Part shown: in pieces, positions 21,040 to 34,415 of the stretch
Position numbering within the stretch: position 1 is the first letter of the stretch
Layout: each line of letters begins with the position of its first letter
From: Prunus persica
Taxonomy: Eukaryota; Streptophyta; Magnoliopsida; Rosales; Rosaceae
Direction of reading: 5' to 3'
Assembly (NCBI RefSeq): GCF_000346465.2
Contig: NC_034010.1
Coordinates: 13,426,482 to 13,490,481 of the forward strand
Length of the DNA: 64,000 nucleotides
Translations under genes and position numbers: made by a program
Notes under the pieces: generated by a model
What the model saw: the letters and a program-made list of their open reading frames with translations, nothing else
What the model was told of the DNA's origin: nothing
The model's database searches: none

Positions 21040-22330
21040 GGAAAACTACCGTCGTCTGGAAAGTTTTCAAACAGTCGTGAAATCGACTGTCGTCTCTTTT
21101 ACATAAAACAACGACGGCTATTAACCAACGTCGTTAATACATTCCACGTAAAAAACTATTATAAACCGACGTGTAATTACTATATATATAGCCTAAAATA
21201 AAATCTTCAACAACCTTAGACGACGGTTTTATTAAAACTGACACGTCTAAAGAGTGTTACATGTCAAGATCAAAACAAGAACCGACGTACAGATAATTAT
21301 CCACGTCCTAATTGAAGTAAAATAGACTTGGATAACCTAGAAACCGTCGTGGTTAACATATACTACGTTAAATTAACAAAGGCACTTACGTCTAAAAAGT
21401 AAAAGACAACACGCGCACAAAGCAACAGACGTTTAAAGCTTAGTACATGTCAATAGCCGCTCAATAACCGCAGTAAAATGAATTAACCACGTCCCACATA
21501 TGGCAGAACTGTTGCTTATGTGATTATCCACGTCGCGGAGTAGTAGAACAAAGACGTTGTAACCATATTCCACGTCTGTTTCTTGTGAGAATTGTCGTTT
21601 AAATTATACAAAGAAGCCCCTTTGACAGAGTTAGACGTTGCTCTTGCTGTAGAACCGACTTCTAACAGGTTTAAAATGACACAATATTACTTAATACTGC
21701 CGTAACAAATCATATCCACGACTGCTGTTGTCAAAGACTGACGTTACAAAAAATATTGAAGGTGTTGACAAAAAAGAACCGACATGGATTATGCATTCAA
21801 CGTCGTGTGGTCTAAAAATAAAGGACGTGGTTAATTTTTTCTCTACGTCAAGTGGATCCAATTGCCTGATGTTGTAATTCTTTACCATGTTGGTTTTTAA
21901 TACATGATGATGTGGTTGTCCTTTTAAAAGTCGCTTGTTTTACCCTCCTTGACGTGTGTATGATATGAGACGTCAATTGTTTTAGACTAGCTGACGTGCA
22001 GAAAATCTGTCACGACAATTAATGCAACTGAATTGCCTCTATTTCCCCCAGACGACGGTAGGTTTTAAGTGTGGAAGTAGTGTTTTACAAAATCGTAAGT
22101 TGGAGTAATCTACCATCGTGTTATTCGAGAATATACCACGATCTTTGTTTTGTACTCGGTCGCTGATGTTTATACTACTTAATAAACTGACATGTTTTCA
22201 GTTTCAGACGGCGGCTTTTGTTTCTTTATGGTCTTTTGCATTTTTTTTCCATGACATTTTTGAAAGCCTAATGTTGGTTTTATTTTAGAAATCGATTTTT
22301 CCCCTTTTTTTACTGGACCGTCGTACTTTA
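21040..22330. repeat. CACTA subterminal repeats, left end
   Basis: Variants of gacgtggtt, accgacgt, cgtcgtgg and cgacggtt occur many times in both orientations across about 1.3 kb with little else. Such arrays are the binding sites for the element-encoded accessory protein in other CACTA transposons; that role is inferred here. There is no coding sequence. Confidence 0.7.
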
Positions 22331-24618
22331 CACATTTAATCAATTTTTTTCAATTTTTGATTCATCGTGCCCAAAGCCTACATAACGAAAATGTGATCAG
22401 AATTAAAATGATGTACAAAGGTATTAATTAATGTCATACAATTAACTGAATAACTAATGTCATACACTACAACAATCAATCAATCCATATATCTTCACAC
22501 CCATCTTTAATATTTTCACTCCCAAACTCACCCACTAGGTCATCATATGTGTCAACATTTGGTATCCCTCTAGTAAATGTCTCACACTCAATTCTAATAT
22601 CACCTAGCACATCATCACCAATAACATTATTATATTCTCTATTATGCATTGATAACACTACCGACCAACCACGATGCATTGGGTCGTCAGCATAAAATAC
22701 TTGTTTTGGTCATTCCTATGTCCAATTTTACTCAAATCTACAAAGGTGAATCCAAGTTCATCGACAACAAGGCCCAAAGTGTTATCTATCCAATCACACC
22801 TCAAGACAAGGATTCTAAACTTTTGGTAGTCAAGGTCCCAAATTTCTTGAATAACACCATAAAAACCCATATTGGAGACAATAGAGTTTTTATCCTTAGC
22901 ACTAGCAACTTGCATAGTATGTGCAAGTAAATAAACTCCACTATTTTGGACAGTTCGCATATCATCTTGTGCCTTGGTGTTAAATTTAACACCATTAATA
23001 AGATAGCTCCTATATGATGGCATTGCCATGCTTGGACTAGCTGCTAGCCACCTCAAATTTTATGATACGCCATTATGCTCTTCCCCATTAAGTTCACTTT
23101 GAACTTGCAAATTAATCGTATATATCCTAATTCGATCTAACATATAAAAAGGAAGAAAATTAAAAGTTGAATATGTCATTCAATAACATATATACTTGAA
23201 AGTGTAGCCATTGAATGAAAGTGCTATTGTGCTTATCTTGCAGCCACTTTGTTCTCTTTCTAAATATTGGATAAGTGGTCTTGATGTGGATCATATGTTC
23301 CATACATTGACACGAAAAAATCAAGCATTACGGTCCCTTGTATATAAGATAACATAAGGAATAATAATATTTAAAATGGCTCTATATGAAAAATGGAACT
23401 CATGCGTACTCGATATAAGGTAGGACTTCCTCAGTATTCTCCAAGACATATAGATGTGTCTGGTTCAAAAAACCCGATCACCTAAGCTTACTGTGCAACC
23501 AGATAATGGCTTTGAAACTCCCATCTTCTAGCTTGAAGGCACTCCAACTGTACTAACATCAGATAAATGCTCGGTGCAAAACTCTACAACTTCTTCAGCT
23601 ATATACCGCTCAATAATGCAACATCCGGGACGAGTACGGTTCTGAACAAACCTATTTAGCACTTTCATATGTCTTTCAAATGGATACATCCATCTAAAAT
23701 ATACTGGCCCATGTAGACGAACTTCTCTGACAAGATGTACTACTAGATGAACCATGATATCAAAGAATGAAGGGGGAAAGTACTTCTCAAGCAAACGCAA
23801 CGTAACTACTACATCTTCTTCCAAATTATCTAGCTTGGAAACATCTACTGTCTTTGCACATATAGCATTGAAGAAGAAGCACAATCGAGTTATTGCATAC
23901 CTTGCAGGCTTCTCCAAACAGAACGAATTGCCACAGGGAGCAATTGTTGCATCAAGGCATGAAAATTATGAGATTTAAGGCCAAGAAGTCTTGAATATTT
24001 TTAAGATACAAGATTTTTTTATATTTGAACAATAACCTTCAGGGACTTTCATACCATAGAAAGAATTGCAAACCGCTCTCTTATCTGCTCTTGACAAATT
24101 CTAGGGCCTTGGAGGCAAGCGAGTACGTCTTTCTCAATACTCGGGTTGCAAATCATTTTTGACCCCCATGTTCAATAAATCTAACCGAACAGCAATCTCA
24201 TCTTTATTTTTTCTAGGGATCTCCAGCAATGTACCAATGATACTATCGCAAACATTCTTCTCAATATGCATAACATCTTGGACATGCCTCATAGGAAGGT
24301 ATTTCAAATACTCGAGATCAAAGAATTTTGATTTCTTATTCCAACAAACTCTGTCACCATCATTCTCAAAAACACTTCCCCCATTTTTCGAGCCCCATAT
24401 GTAATTAATATCTTCAACCATGTCCTATTCAAGTTAATGGTTCGGGAGGCGTGCCATATTCAAGTTTTCCATTGAAAGCTGCACGCTACCTCCGACATGG
24501 ATGATTGATTGGTAACCATTTTTTATGACCAATGTAACAAATTTTGGGGCCATTTTCAACCTGTGACTAGGTGTATCATCGCCGCATATTGGACAAGCTT
24601 TATATCCTTTAACGACAC

Positions 24619-27171
24619 TGTAACACCCCGACTCTAAATTAATCCCTTATTTAATTATTTAAAGAAAATTACAAATTTACCCTTAAGATAGGGGTATTTT
24701 GGTCATTTTCTTACCCGAAGAGAGTTTGGGGCAGTGACTAGTATTTTTGGATAGGTCGTACTGAGACGAGTTCATAGACACGTAGTGGGCTCGAATCGAA
24801 GTTGTAACGAGAGAGATATGGTCAAAAGAAACCCAATTGCACAATCATAATTATTTCGAAATGAGATTTTTATAAAAATCAGATTTTTTTTTCTCTCTCT
24901 CTCTCTCTCCTCGTCGGTCTCTCTCCCTCTCCTCGAAACTCCGGCCATCGGCCACGGCTGTGGACGGGGCCGGTACCAAAATGACCGAGGCGTTGTCCTC
25001 CTCTAATCCCAGCTAGGTCCCGCCGTCAGCCGCCATGGTTTCGCCGGAAAATGGAGAAGAAGCGGCCGGCGTCGTCCGAAGTTCTCCGCCGTTGATCTCC
25101 CTCTTCCGGTCACCGATTCCGACGAGTGAGGTATGGTTTCTCACCTACTTTTCATGCTCTAGCTGCCTGCTGGGTATGATTGGATTGATTTTTAGCGTAG
25201 GCAATTCGATTTTCGCATTGAAATTCGGCTAATTTTGGAATCACGATTCCGGCTAGTTCTGGTCAGTTTTTGGGGTAGATCCAAGAACAAAAGTGGCTCC
25301 AAATAGGGTGTTATACCTAGGGTAGGAGTTTGGAGCCATGGTTTTGAGATTTTCCGGCGATACGTAATCGCTTTAGACACCCAACGCTGCCCGCACGTGT
25401 GGCAGTGCGTGGGCGAGGGTAGTGAAATAGCACTATGTCTCGATGAGATCCTTAGGTTGTCACGAGTGCGTAGGATTTCGCGGATCTCAATTCGGACGTC
25501 GTTTGACTATCGAACGGATTTTCGTATATTGCGCGTCATCCGGGTTCGATAGGTTGGGACCGTTGGATGGTCTCGAATAAAATATATGTTAATCTAGGTA
25601 TTTCTAGGATCATGTAGGAATTCACGGATTATAAATCGGAGCCCCGGATATTCCGAATAAATAATTTAAAGTTTATGTTTTATAATAACCGTCACATCGT
25701 GCGATCGTGAGCGATCCGACCGGCCGATCTGGACCAAACTTACAGAACGAGTGTCCTATACCTTGAAGAACCCATAGGAATTTTCAGATCGAAATTTGGA
25801 GGTCGTGGGCCCCGTGGGCCCATTTGACTAGGGGTAGGGTAGTTTGACCCTTAGTTGACCGTGAGTCTCCCGGAGTAATCTCACCTTTCCAGGGGGATTA
25901 TCGGGTGCTAGACTGTTGTTGAGGTTTACACGATATTAGTAGTAAATTATATATTTATATACATTTGTAAAGGTAAAAAATAAGTCCAGAATGTCAGTTT
26001 GAAGTGCTTTACGCACTACCTTAGGTACCTCCCCGGATTTTAGTTACACTACAAGTACCACCCTATGAAAGTTAGGTCCCACGTGGCGTAGGTTATCCGG
26101 CGTGCGGACAGGCCCTATACGTGGCATTGGTAGTATCGGTGTATGGGGAGATTACGTGATAATATGTTGAGGTCACACGTGGCGTAGGTTATCCGGCGTG
26201 TTGACAGACCCCATACGTGGCGTTGGTTGTACCGGCGTATGAGGAGATATTGTGATATGATATTCAGGTCTCGCGTGGCGTAGGTTATCCAGCGTTGAGA
26301 CAGACCCCATACGTGGCGTTGGTTCTACCGGCGTATAAGGAGTTTATGTGATATTATGTTGAAGTCGCGCGTGGCGTAGGTTATCCGGTGTGTCGACAGA
26401 CCCCATACGTGGTGTTGGTTGTACCGGCGTATGGGGAGATATGTGATATGATGTGCAGGTCTCGCGTGGCGTAGGTTATCCGGCGTTGAGACAGACCCCA
26501 TATGTGGCGTTAGTTGTACCGGCGTATGGGAAGATATTGTGATATGATATTCAGGTCTCGGGTGGCGTAGGTTATCCGGCGTGTTGACAGGCCCCATACG
26601 TGGCGTTGGTAGTACCGGTATATGGGGAGATTATGTGAAATACAGAGAAATGAAATAAGGTATTGCCTATGTGTGGAATTGGGTTTTAAGGAAGAACTAC
26701 GTGTGGCTTGATCCCTCAGGGAGGGTACGTAGGCAGCCTAAGGTTATTAGGTGTAGCCGCGGACATAGACGTGATTGTGTTAGGAGGTTAAAACCTCGTA
26801 TGTTGAAATTGAGAAAATTAGATGATGTATGTTGAAATTTAGTAGTCGTAATTTATATTTAAATTTATCGTTTGCCTTGTTTAAGGCATGAATTGATTTG
26901 CTAGCATGCTTGGTAGTTGAGAATTATAGAAAGGCCGAAGGCCGTTTATGTGAATTGCATGGAATTATATTGTGCATGCTGCCAGTTGTAGTTATTAAAT
27001 GTGTTTTTATGCAGGTTGAAATTTTGGGAAATGTCCAATTTACAGGGGAGACTCTGCCGAAATTTCGGCAGAAAGTCTCGGTCTTTAGTAAGTGGGCCTG
27101 ACATCGAGGTGATGTCGGGGAATCCACAGGATCCGCCTCGATTTTTGGAAAAATCGGGGCGGTTCCTTTCA
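24619..27171 (+). mobile_element. Solo LTR (2.55 kb) inside the CACTA transposase
   Basis: It starts TGTAACACCCCGACTC and ends GGGGCGGTTCCTTTCA, with a perfect 5-bp target duplication GACAC at 24614-24618 and 27172-27176. Removing it restores the continuous TNP2 phrase from LSGC to GYKACPICGDD on the minus strand. A CT-rich stretch at 24890-24930 and a 96-bp tandem array at 26081-26650 lie inside. There are no gag or pol domains. The same LTR family occurs at 2594-5779 and 37437-39995. Confidence 0.92.
26081..26650. repeat. 96-bp tandem array inside the solo LTR
   Basis: The phrase cgtggcgtaggttatccggc recurs with starts near 26081, 26177, 26273, 26369, 26464 and 26560, a spacing of 95-96 bp, giving six copies. 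Each unit holds a second related phrase tacgtggcgttggttgtacc. The array sits at the position in the LTR where the other two copies carry a 42-bp array or only one to two related units. Confidence 0.92.
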
Positions 27172-28499
27172 GACACAACCAGATAAGTTCTCATAGGCAG
27201 AAAAATCATTAATTGTTCACAGTAATACACCTATGAGTGTAAAGTAATCTCCTATGTGTGCATCATACACTCCTTTAATCCCATCCCACAAAGATTTTAA
27301 ATCATCAATCAGAGGCTCTAAGTAGACATCTATATCATTTCCATTCTATTTAGGACCAGAAATCAATAAGGTCAATATCATGAACTTCCATTTCATGCAT
27401 AGCCATGGTGGGAGATTATATGTAACTAAGATAACCAACAATTGTATCTGCTACTTAAAGAACTGTGGGGATTGAATCCATCAGATGAGAGAGCCAATCT
27501 CAAGTTTCTTGGCTCTTTACTGAACTCGGGCCATTTATCATCAACAAGTTTTTAAGACGGGAAATTCGCTGGATGAGACATATGACCGTCAATTGCTTTT
27601 CTAGCAACATGCCAAGTCAAACTCTTAGCTGTCATATGTGATTGAAACATCCTTTTAAACCTTGGAATTGGAGGAAAATACCACACCACCTTCGCTGGCA
27701 CACTCTTTTTCAAGATTGAATCTTTGCATTCCTTCCACCTTGAGATACCACAAGTAGGACAATTAGTTGAATCTTCATAATCATTCCTATACAAGATGCA
27801 GTCATTGGGACATGCATGGATATTCTCATAACTCATCCCTAAAGGAGATAATGTCTTTTTTGCCTCGTACATAGAGGAATATAGTGTCTTTCCTTCTGGA
27901 AGCAAATCTCCTTGAAGTATCAATAATTCTATAAAACAAACATCACTCATCCCATGTTTTGCTTTCAAATTATATAACTTCACCAAAGCCGACAACATCG
28001 TGTACTTACTGCAACCAGGGTACAAGGATTGATCTCAATCCCCAATCACATTGGCAAACTCATAAGGATCAAATCCAATATCGCCTAAATCATTATCATC
28101 CATCCCTACTTCTTTAGAAACAAAACTGAACCTACTTTGCTCATCTTCTTCCACATTTCTACTAGCATTAGTAGTCAATTCCCAAGGTTCTCCGTGCCAT
28201 GTGCAAATCTGATAGCTTTAGTCAATTCCATTAAAGTATAAGTGGTCCCTCATAATTCCAACCCCAAACAATCGAATATTCCCACATTTAACACATGGAC
28301 AACGAATATGAGTTGTATTTCCAAGATTTTCTACAGCAAAATTCAAAAATCCTTCCACCCCTAACTCATATGCCTTCGGTCTTCTATCCGCATGCATCCA
28401 TGACTTATCCATCTCACACACTATAAAATCATATATATAATAAAGTGAAAAGACCAGCAATGAAACACTACTTTATTCACATAGCAAAGAATGAATTGA

Positions 28500-29290
28500 A
28501 AAAAAAAATTAACCAAGAATCAGACGACGGTTTTTACAAAAAAAATCGTCCTGTAACAGAGGGTCAGACGACGGCATATCTAGTTATCGACGTCTTTAAG
28601 CTACCCAAACCCAGATATTTGTATTGCTTTTTGAAGAACCGGGTTCTGGGTTCTGGTAAACAAAAGATGACGGTAAATGGAGAAACACCGACGTATCCTA
28701 AAACTTGAGACGACGGTTTATTTCACCAACCGTCGTCGTAGTTTACGAAAAACAGAAGTCTAAATCTCCCATCCTCATTCCTTTTCTAAGAACCCTTAAC
28801 AAAATGCAAACATCAAAATATAAAAGAGCCATATATAGCTCCCAATTAAGAAACCAAAGCTACCAAAACATATATTAATAAACCAAAGCTACCAAAATGA
28901 ACGAAAACATTTATGGGTTTTACAAACTAAGAGAATATTGAGAGAGAGCTGAGAGAATATACTTACATGGATATTGAGAGAGAGCTGAGAGAATATAACA
29001 AATGCTTGAGAGAGAGCTTAGAGAATATACACAATGCTTTGAGAGAGAGCGAAAAATTTAAGACAAATTTATGTTGAAGAGAGAGAAGGAAATATTTTAG
29101 GGTTAAAGGGAAATTCTGAAAATTTTAGATCACCGTCAAAATTTTCAAAGGACCGCGTTTTTCAAAGACGGCTAAGGAAAACTACCGCCATTGTAAATCA
29201 TTTTACTACGACGGTTGAGGAAAACTACCGCCATTGTAAATCATTTTTATGTCGCCTCTATAAAAACCGACGTCTAAAATATTAAATAAT
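28500..29290. repeat. CACTA subterminal repeats and 5' leader, right end
   Basis: The segment has scattered cgacggtt / accgacgt units at 28520-28740 and 29130-29275. Between them, at 28930-29080, lies an imperfect tandem stretch built on gagagagagctgagagaata. It lies just upstream of the transposase start, so it likely holds the transposase promoter and leader. Confidence 0.6.
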
Positions 29291-29378
29291 TAGATTTGGT
29301 TTGCATTTCGTGGGATTCTAACGTGCGTAATTGACCAAAAAGAGCGAGAGAAAACCAGCGTCGTTTCTATAAAACCTA

Positions 29379-29413
29379 AACCCTAAACCCTAAACCCTAA
29401 ACTCTAAAACCTA
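29379..29413 (+). repeat. Short telomere-like CCCTAAA repeats
   Basis: Three to four units of the plant telomere motif (cctaaaccctaaacccta) followed by degenerate copies. They lie at the junction between CACTA sequence and the truncated gypsy element. The run is too short to be a telomere. Confidence 0.75.
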
Positions 29414-29479
29414 AACACTGAAAAAATTAACCAAAAATTGCTATGGACTCCTTACAACAATGCCTTCTATATTAGTAGG

Positions 29480-32400
29480 CTAAAATCGGGATTAAATAAT
29501 TTTGAATTTTATGACCACCAATGGATCACATAAACCTTAGGGTTATGTTTATGGAAAGTATAAGGATTATTGTGTTTTGTCTCTAAATCTTTTTTACTTT
29601 TGTTATCACTTGTAACTTTGAAATCTAAAATTAAAATTTTCAGGCCTTTAGGGGGGAGATATTGTCTCAATGTGTTTATAGAATTTGAGACTGCGAAGGT
29701 TCTAGCTGATTGACTAAGGATGAGGCAGGATGGATGGAAGGTTTGCTTGGAGATTCTACCTTTGTCAGCTCTTCTGGTTGACATGTTGTTTATTCTGCCT
29801 GAGGAACTACTTCTAGATTTTTCCCTTTTCTAGCAGAACTAGTCTCTGGAAGTACTTGTGTGTCATCCTTATTCTTGAGGAAGACGCAGTATTGCCTTTG
29901 AACTCTCCTCTTTTGCATTCTGGTTAGCTTCAGAGTTGGTCTTCGGCTTTTTCCAATAGAATATCATCTACCTTCTATGATAGTTGCAAAGGGCTTGTCA
30001 TTTCCAGGCATCTTAACTGGTATTTCCTTCTTTGGCTGCTCTATTATTCTCTTGTTGCGTTGGGCAGGCCTTAAATAGTCCTTCTGTCTGGCTCTATCTC
30101 TAGGTGGAGCCGGAACTAGGCCTTGTTGGTATGATGTTCCAATCCTGTCAAAAACACAAGGTGTGGGCTGACTTTGCCTAACCAGAGTTACCTCTAACTC
30201 ACTTTCACATTTGCACCTGTTGCACAAAACTACCCCAGCCGAAATGGTTGCTTTTGGTCTTCAATTAGCCTATCTTTGGACTCTTCTGCCTATGCTGGGG
30301 CTAACTTTTGCTGTTAGTTTGCCTTTCTTTTGTTTTGGCCAATTTAAGTTGACCATGTTGACTTGAGGTTGGGGAAAAGGGTCTGTTGTTATCGAATGAG
30401 GTTTCTCAGCCAGTTTTAGCCTCCATGCTGTTATTCCTTCCTGTATGACGTCCCTGAAAACAACACAACTATTGGTGGAATGGTCCCAGGAGTTATGCCA
30501 TCTGCAATACTGTCTGCCCTTGAGTTCCTCTAGCTTGGGCAACTTGTAGGGTGTTTCTATTGCCTTCTGTCGCAGCATGTCATCAAACAGGGCATCAACC
30601 TTGGTTAAATCGAGGGAATAGACTTTGTTATGAGCTGGTTTGTTTGGAACAAACCCTCTTGTGAATGGTGGTGGCTTTTGGTCCTTTGGTGGCTTTGTTA
30701 AAGCCTTGCAACTGATGAGATGTTTTAATTTCCCCATTTCTGCCACTGCAACTTCTCTCTCCTCCGAGCTTTCTATGCCTTCTTCTGATTCTACCTCAAC
30801 AAGATTTACTGAAGAGGATGGGGTTTTGTAATATGTGCCTTTGAAAGAGTTCCTCTTCTATTGTTCTTCCCTGAGCAGCTCCTTGTATTTAGATGCTTTG
30901 TCTGCTAGTTCTGCCAGATCTCCAAACAGCATCCCATCAAATTTTTTTCTCAGAGAGATTTTAAGGGAGATTTGAGCCATTTGGATGAAGTGCCCTTCCT
31001 CCATAGGGATTCAAAATTTCATTTTGAGCTTTTTGAACCTGGTTATGAAGTCTTGGGCAGGCTCATCTTCCCTCTATTTCCAGGTTTGAGGGCAGCAAGA
31101 TCACTGATGGTGACTTCTGGCTGAATCCTAAAATAGTAGTCATGGAAGACATTTTCCATCTATTTCCAGGTTTGAACAGAATTGGCTGGTAAGCTAGTAT
31201 ATTAGATGAAGGCTTGTCCAGAGAGAGAATTTCGAAAAAGCCTTAGTTTTAACAGAAGGTTATTTTCTATGGCTATGCACTGGAAAGAGAATCTGCCTAT
31301 ATGCTTAACTGATGAAGCATGGGTGTCTTCTCCGTTGAACAAGGTGAAGTGTGGTACCTTAAAGCCCAGGGATAGAGGTATTTGATCGATATAAGCTGGA
31401 TAAGGCTTTCTGTAGGTGGGCCTTTCTCCTCTTCTGGCCTCAGGTTCCATCATCTCTCTGATCATTCTATAAAGTGCCCCCATGTCATTCAAAGCATTGA
31501 CATGATGCGGGGTTCGCCCCTGTTCTGGCTAGTTGTGTTCAATCCTTTGTTCTACTTTATATGGCCTGGGCAGAACTTCCTCCCTATGCTCTTCCTCTTT
31601 TTCGAAATCTGGATGATTCCTTTAGTTTGCCCCCGGTCTGTTTTTGTCATTGTTGGCAAAGGGTTTAACTCCTACTCTACCTCTCATGCCACTTGCTAGT
31701 GGAGGGAATGGATTGGGGTCCATCCTTCTAGGTCTGTAGGGCAACACAACTGGTTGCTCAGGCAGAAGTGCCAAGGCCTGATCACGTGGGGCCACTAGTT
31801 GTGGAATAGGTGGAGGTTCTGGCTAGTTCTGAGGGGGTCTGAACTGGTGCAGAGCCTTCTGGATGAACTGAATCCTCATGTTCTTGGATGGGAAGGGCTC
31901 CTCCCCTCTGTCCAGCTTGGATTTCTCCATGTCCTGGTATTCCAGCTATCTGTGTGATGAGAGGCTTCTCTTCATATGGCCATGCCAGTCCTGGTAGAGG
32001 TCCAAAAGGGAGATCTAGCTGCTGGACCACCATGTCTAGGTTTGGAATTTTGGCAATAGTAGCCTCACGGTCCTTCCTGAACTGCCTGTTGACTTGCCAT
32101 TACATCATGGTTGTCATGTTGTTTAGAGTATCTTGGCTCATTTGTGCTGTGGCTTCTTGCCGAAACACAGCCTCCTGTATCTAGTTTAACCTTCTGGAAC
32201 CAGACATGGAACGTCTACTCGTGGTACTGCCATGGGCTGATTACCTAGCATCACTTTCTTTTGACTCAAGTCCTTTTCGGAGAGCTGCTTGATCTCTTTT
32301 CATGGCATAGCGTGGATTCTGGCTAGAACTTCCAATATTCATATACTAGAGGATTTTTCTAGAAATATATGTATTGAGAAGTCCCACTGGGCGTGCCAAA

Positions 32401-34056
32401 TTGTTCATCCGTTTTAGATTTGTTCCTGTGATGGTAGGGTAAAGTTCCTCATTGACTTGAAAACCATTGGTGGTCAATAAGTCAACTTTCTTTTGTGTAC
32501 AAATGTGCCACTGCTAGCAATAAAAACCCTAGCAGACTTCTTAAAAATAGAAAACTTGTGCCCAAGTTATTAACTTCTAAATAAGCGATTGTGAATTTGG
32601 GCGAGGAATATCTCCCAAGTAAGTTCTTTTCTTTGCCTCAGATTGGTGAGGACTTCACAATTTTTCACAGTACAAAACTGGTAGTTCTAGCTAGAATAAA
32701 TGATAAGAAAGTGAACTGTTTTCAGGCAGAACTACCTTTTACAAAGCTTAAAAAGGAAGACCAACTCTAAAAAGACAAAAAGAGCTTTTGGACTTCAATT
32801 TCTGCTTGGATAAATGCTTCTGATCCGGGCTGGACTGGGTATGTTTGTGCTGGACTGGACTATCAACACCTTCAACTGTCAAGTTTTAGCTGTCAATGAA
32901 TACCAATGTTCGAGTGTGGCAAAGCTTCAATCTATTTCAAGCCGTGCAAGGCTTTTTGAACGGACAGAATTGGAACCTCTTCAGTCTGGAAGGGGTAGAA
33001 GTGGCTGAATTTGGTGATTACTGAGCTGGAACTGCACTGTAGTACCTGTTCTGCTTGATCAGGGCTCTCCATAAATTTGTTGAGGTTTTAATATTGGTAA
33101 AACCCGAAGCTTATGTTGAACCAACTTTGTAACGAGAGAAATCTTGCTTTGAATGACTATTTCTCTGAAACTAAACAGAAGTTAGAGATTCTGGAATATA
33201 GCTGACTTGTTTCTTATGGCTCAATGAGCTTTTGGTTGCTTCAGTGTTTTGAAGGCTTTTGAGATCAAGTGATCATTTTGAGTTTTTATTTTTGATTGAT
33301 TTTTTGGCTGTCCTTTTATCTGTTCACCTCATCTCATATTTATAGAATATACTGGAGTGTGATTTCTAATCTTTTAATAATGGGCGGCAAATCTTTTAAA
33401 AGATCTTTTTTTCTTTTTTCAATGTCATAAGAGAAGGAAGCTACTATTCTGACAGAGAAAGGTTGTCAACAATCATCTTTCAATTTTTCTATGTTCACTT
33501 TTTGTTCTTTGTAAAGAGAAAGAACACAATCTACCATGATGGTCAGTGTGCTTTTCCTGTTGAACAACTCCCTCGTTCTCTACTTATCTCTTGAAAACGT
33601 AGTCTGCTTATCTCTTGGAAAGACCACCTGATTTGGTGCAGAGCTTCTCTATATATATATATATATAAAGGGATTTTGATCTTCTTCTTTTGGCTGAAAA
33701 AATAGAGAAGTCTTTCTGTAAGACCTGCCTTCATTAATTTTCTATCAACTTCTCTGTAATAGTTGAAAATTTTGACTTTTCAAAGCCAGGTATTCACGTG
33801 GGGTTGTTTAGAAAAGATCTGTTGATTTTGTCAATCTTTTAGGGTAGAGATTAAATAGCGTAAAAAGGCTGGGCTAGTCTCTTTTTCTTAGTAGATAAAA
33901 AGCCCAAATATTTTGTCTCACTGCCCTTTTCTGGAAAATAAATGGGCTGGGTGTGTTGGAAATTGGCCCAATCTTAAGAAAGACTCTGGTGGCTGCCCAA
34001 AATTGACATAGGCTTTTCTTGATTTTGGGCTGGGCATGCCAAATTAGGCCCAAACA
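29480..34056 (-). mobile_element. Ty3-gypsy retrotransposon (gypsy-2), 5' LTR and gag only
   Basis: On the minus strand an LTR at 32402-34056 (1655 bp) starts TGTTTGGGCC and ends GATGAACA. One base later the primer-binding region TTTGGCACGCCCAGTGGGAC (32381-32400) follows, and then gag. The element stops near 29480, before any protease or reverse transcriptase, and no second LTR is present. It is therefore truncated at its 3' side. The left border is approximate. Confidence 0.8.
29964..31492 (-). pseudogene. gypsy-2 gag region, fragmented
   Basis: Three minus-strand open pieces belong to one gag-type gene. 31202-31492 holds the N-terminal gag core (VPHFTLFNGEDTHASSVKHI). 30270-30746 has a CHHC zinc-knuckle-like motif CRWHNSWDHSTNSC typical of Ty3-gypsy gag proteins of the Tat/Ogre-like group. 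29964-30227 continues with a basic, Pro-rich tail. The region between 30746 and 31202 has stops and frameshifts. It no longer encodes an intact protein. Confidence 0.75.
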
Positions 34057-34415
34057 ATGCCCCTTAAGTCTGAATTGTTTTTGGAATAGTTTCAGACTTA
34101 ATGATTTGGCCATTAATTTGTGCGCGCCATTTCCTTCTGTTAGCCCACATCTGCCACGTCTGCCTATTATGATCAAGACTTCGTGGGAAAGTGGGCAGTT
34201 ACTAGCTAGTTATTATCAGGTGGCGTCTTGTCTTCTTCTTCCCACGATTTCGAGTCTTTCTAAGAAATTTAAAAAGACCTCAGCTCCTGTTTACTCAAAA
34301 CCTAACTTCTTCAGACCTTGATTTTCCTCAGTTTTCTCAGAATTTTTACCCTTTTCTGCGATCAAACCCTGCTTCCTTTCAGTTTGATTCCCCTATCCTA
34401 GCTCAAAACCCGAAA

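Larger units (their letters stand above)
22476..28412 (-). pseudogene. CACTA TNP2-type transposase, interrupted by a solo LTR
   Basis: Domains appear in the normal order on the minus strand. The transposase-associated domain starts at the ATG at 28412 (MDKSWMHADRR, CPCVKCGN). The TNP2 core lies at 27550-28025 (LLPEGKTLYSSMYEAKK, HACPNDCILYRNDYE, CPTCGISRW) and continues through LSGC...KGYKACPICGDD, which is split by the solo LTR at 24619-27171, to MRHVQDVMHIEKNVCDS at about 24270. A DUF4218-like part lies at 23528-23917 (RYAITRLCFFFNAICAK, LVREVRLHGPVYFRWMYPFE), and a DUF4216-like part at 22658-23056 (GFYGVIQEIWDLDY). A tail follows to 22476. The insertion plus several stops make it non-functional, although individual domains are well preserved. 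Confidence 0.85.
21012..29300 (-). mobile_element. CACTA (En/Spm) transposon, transposase on minus strand
   Basis: The left end begins CACTATTACAAAAATCG at 21012, a typical CACTA terminus, preceded by AGA as a possible 3-bp target duplication. Both ends carry dense short subterminal repeats of the type accgacgt / cgacggtt (21040-22330 and 28520-29290). Between them lie all the usual TNPD-type domains in order. I did not find the matching inverted terminus on the right, so that border is approximate. Without the nested solo LTR the element would be about 5.7 kb. Confidence 0.8.
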
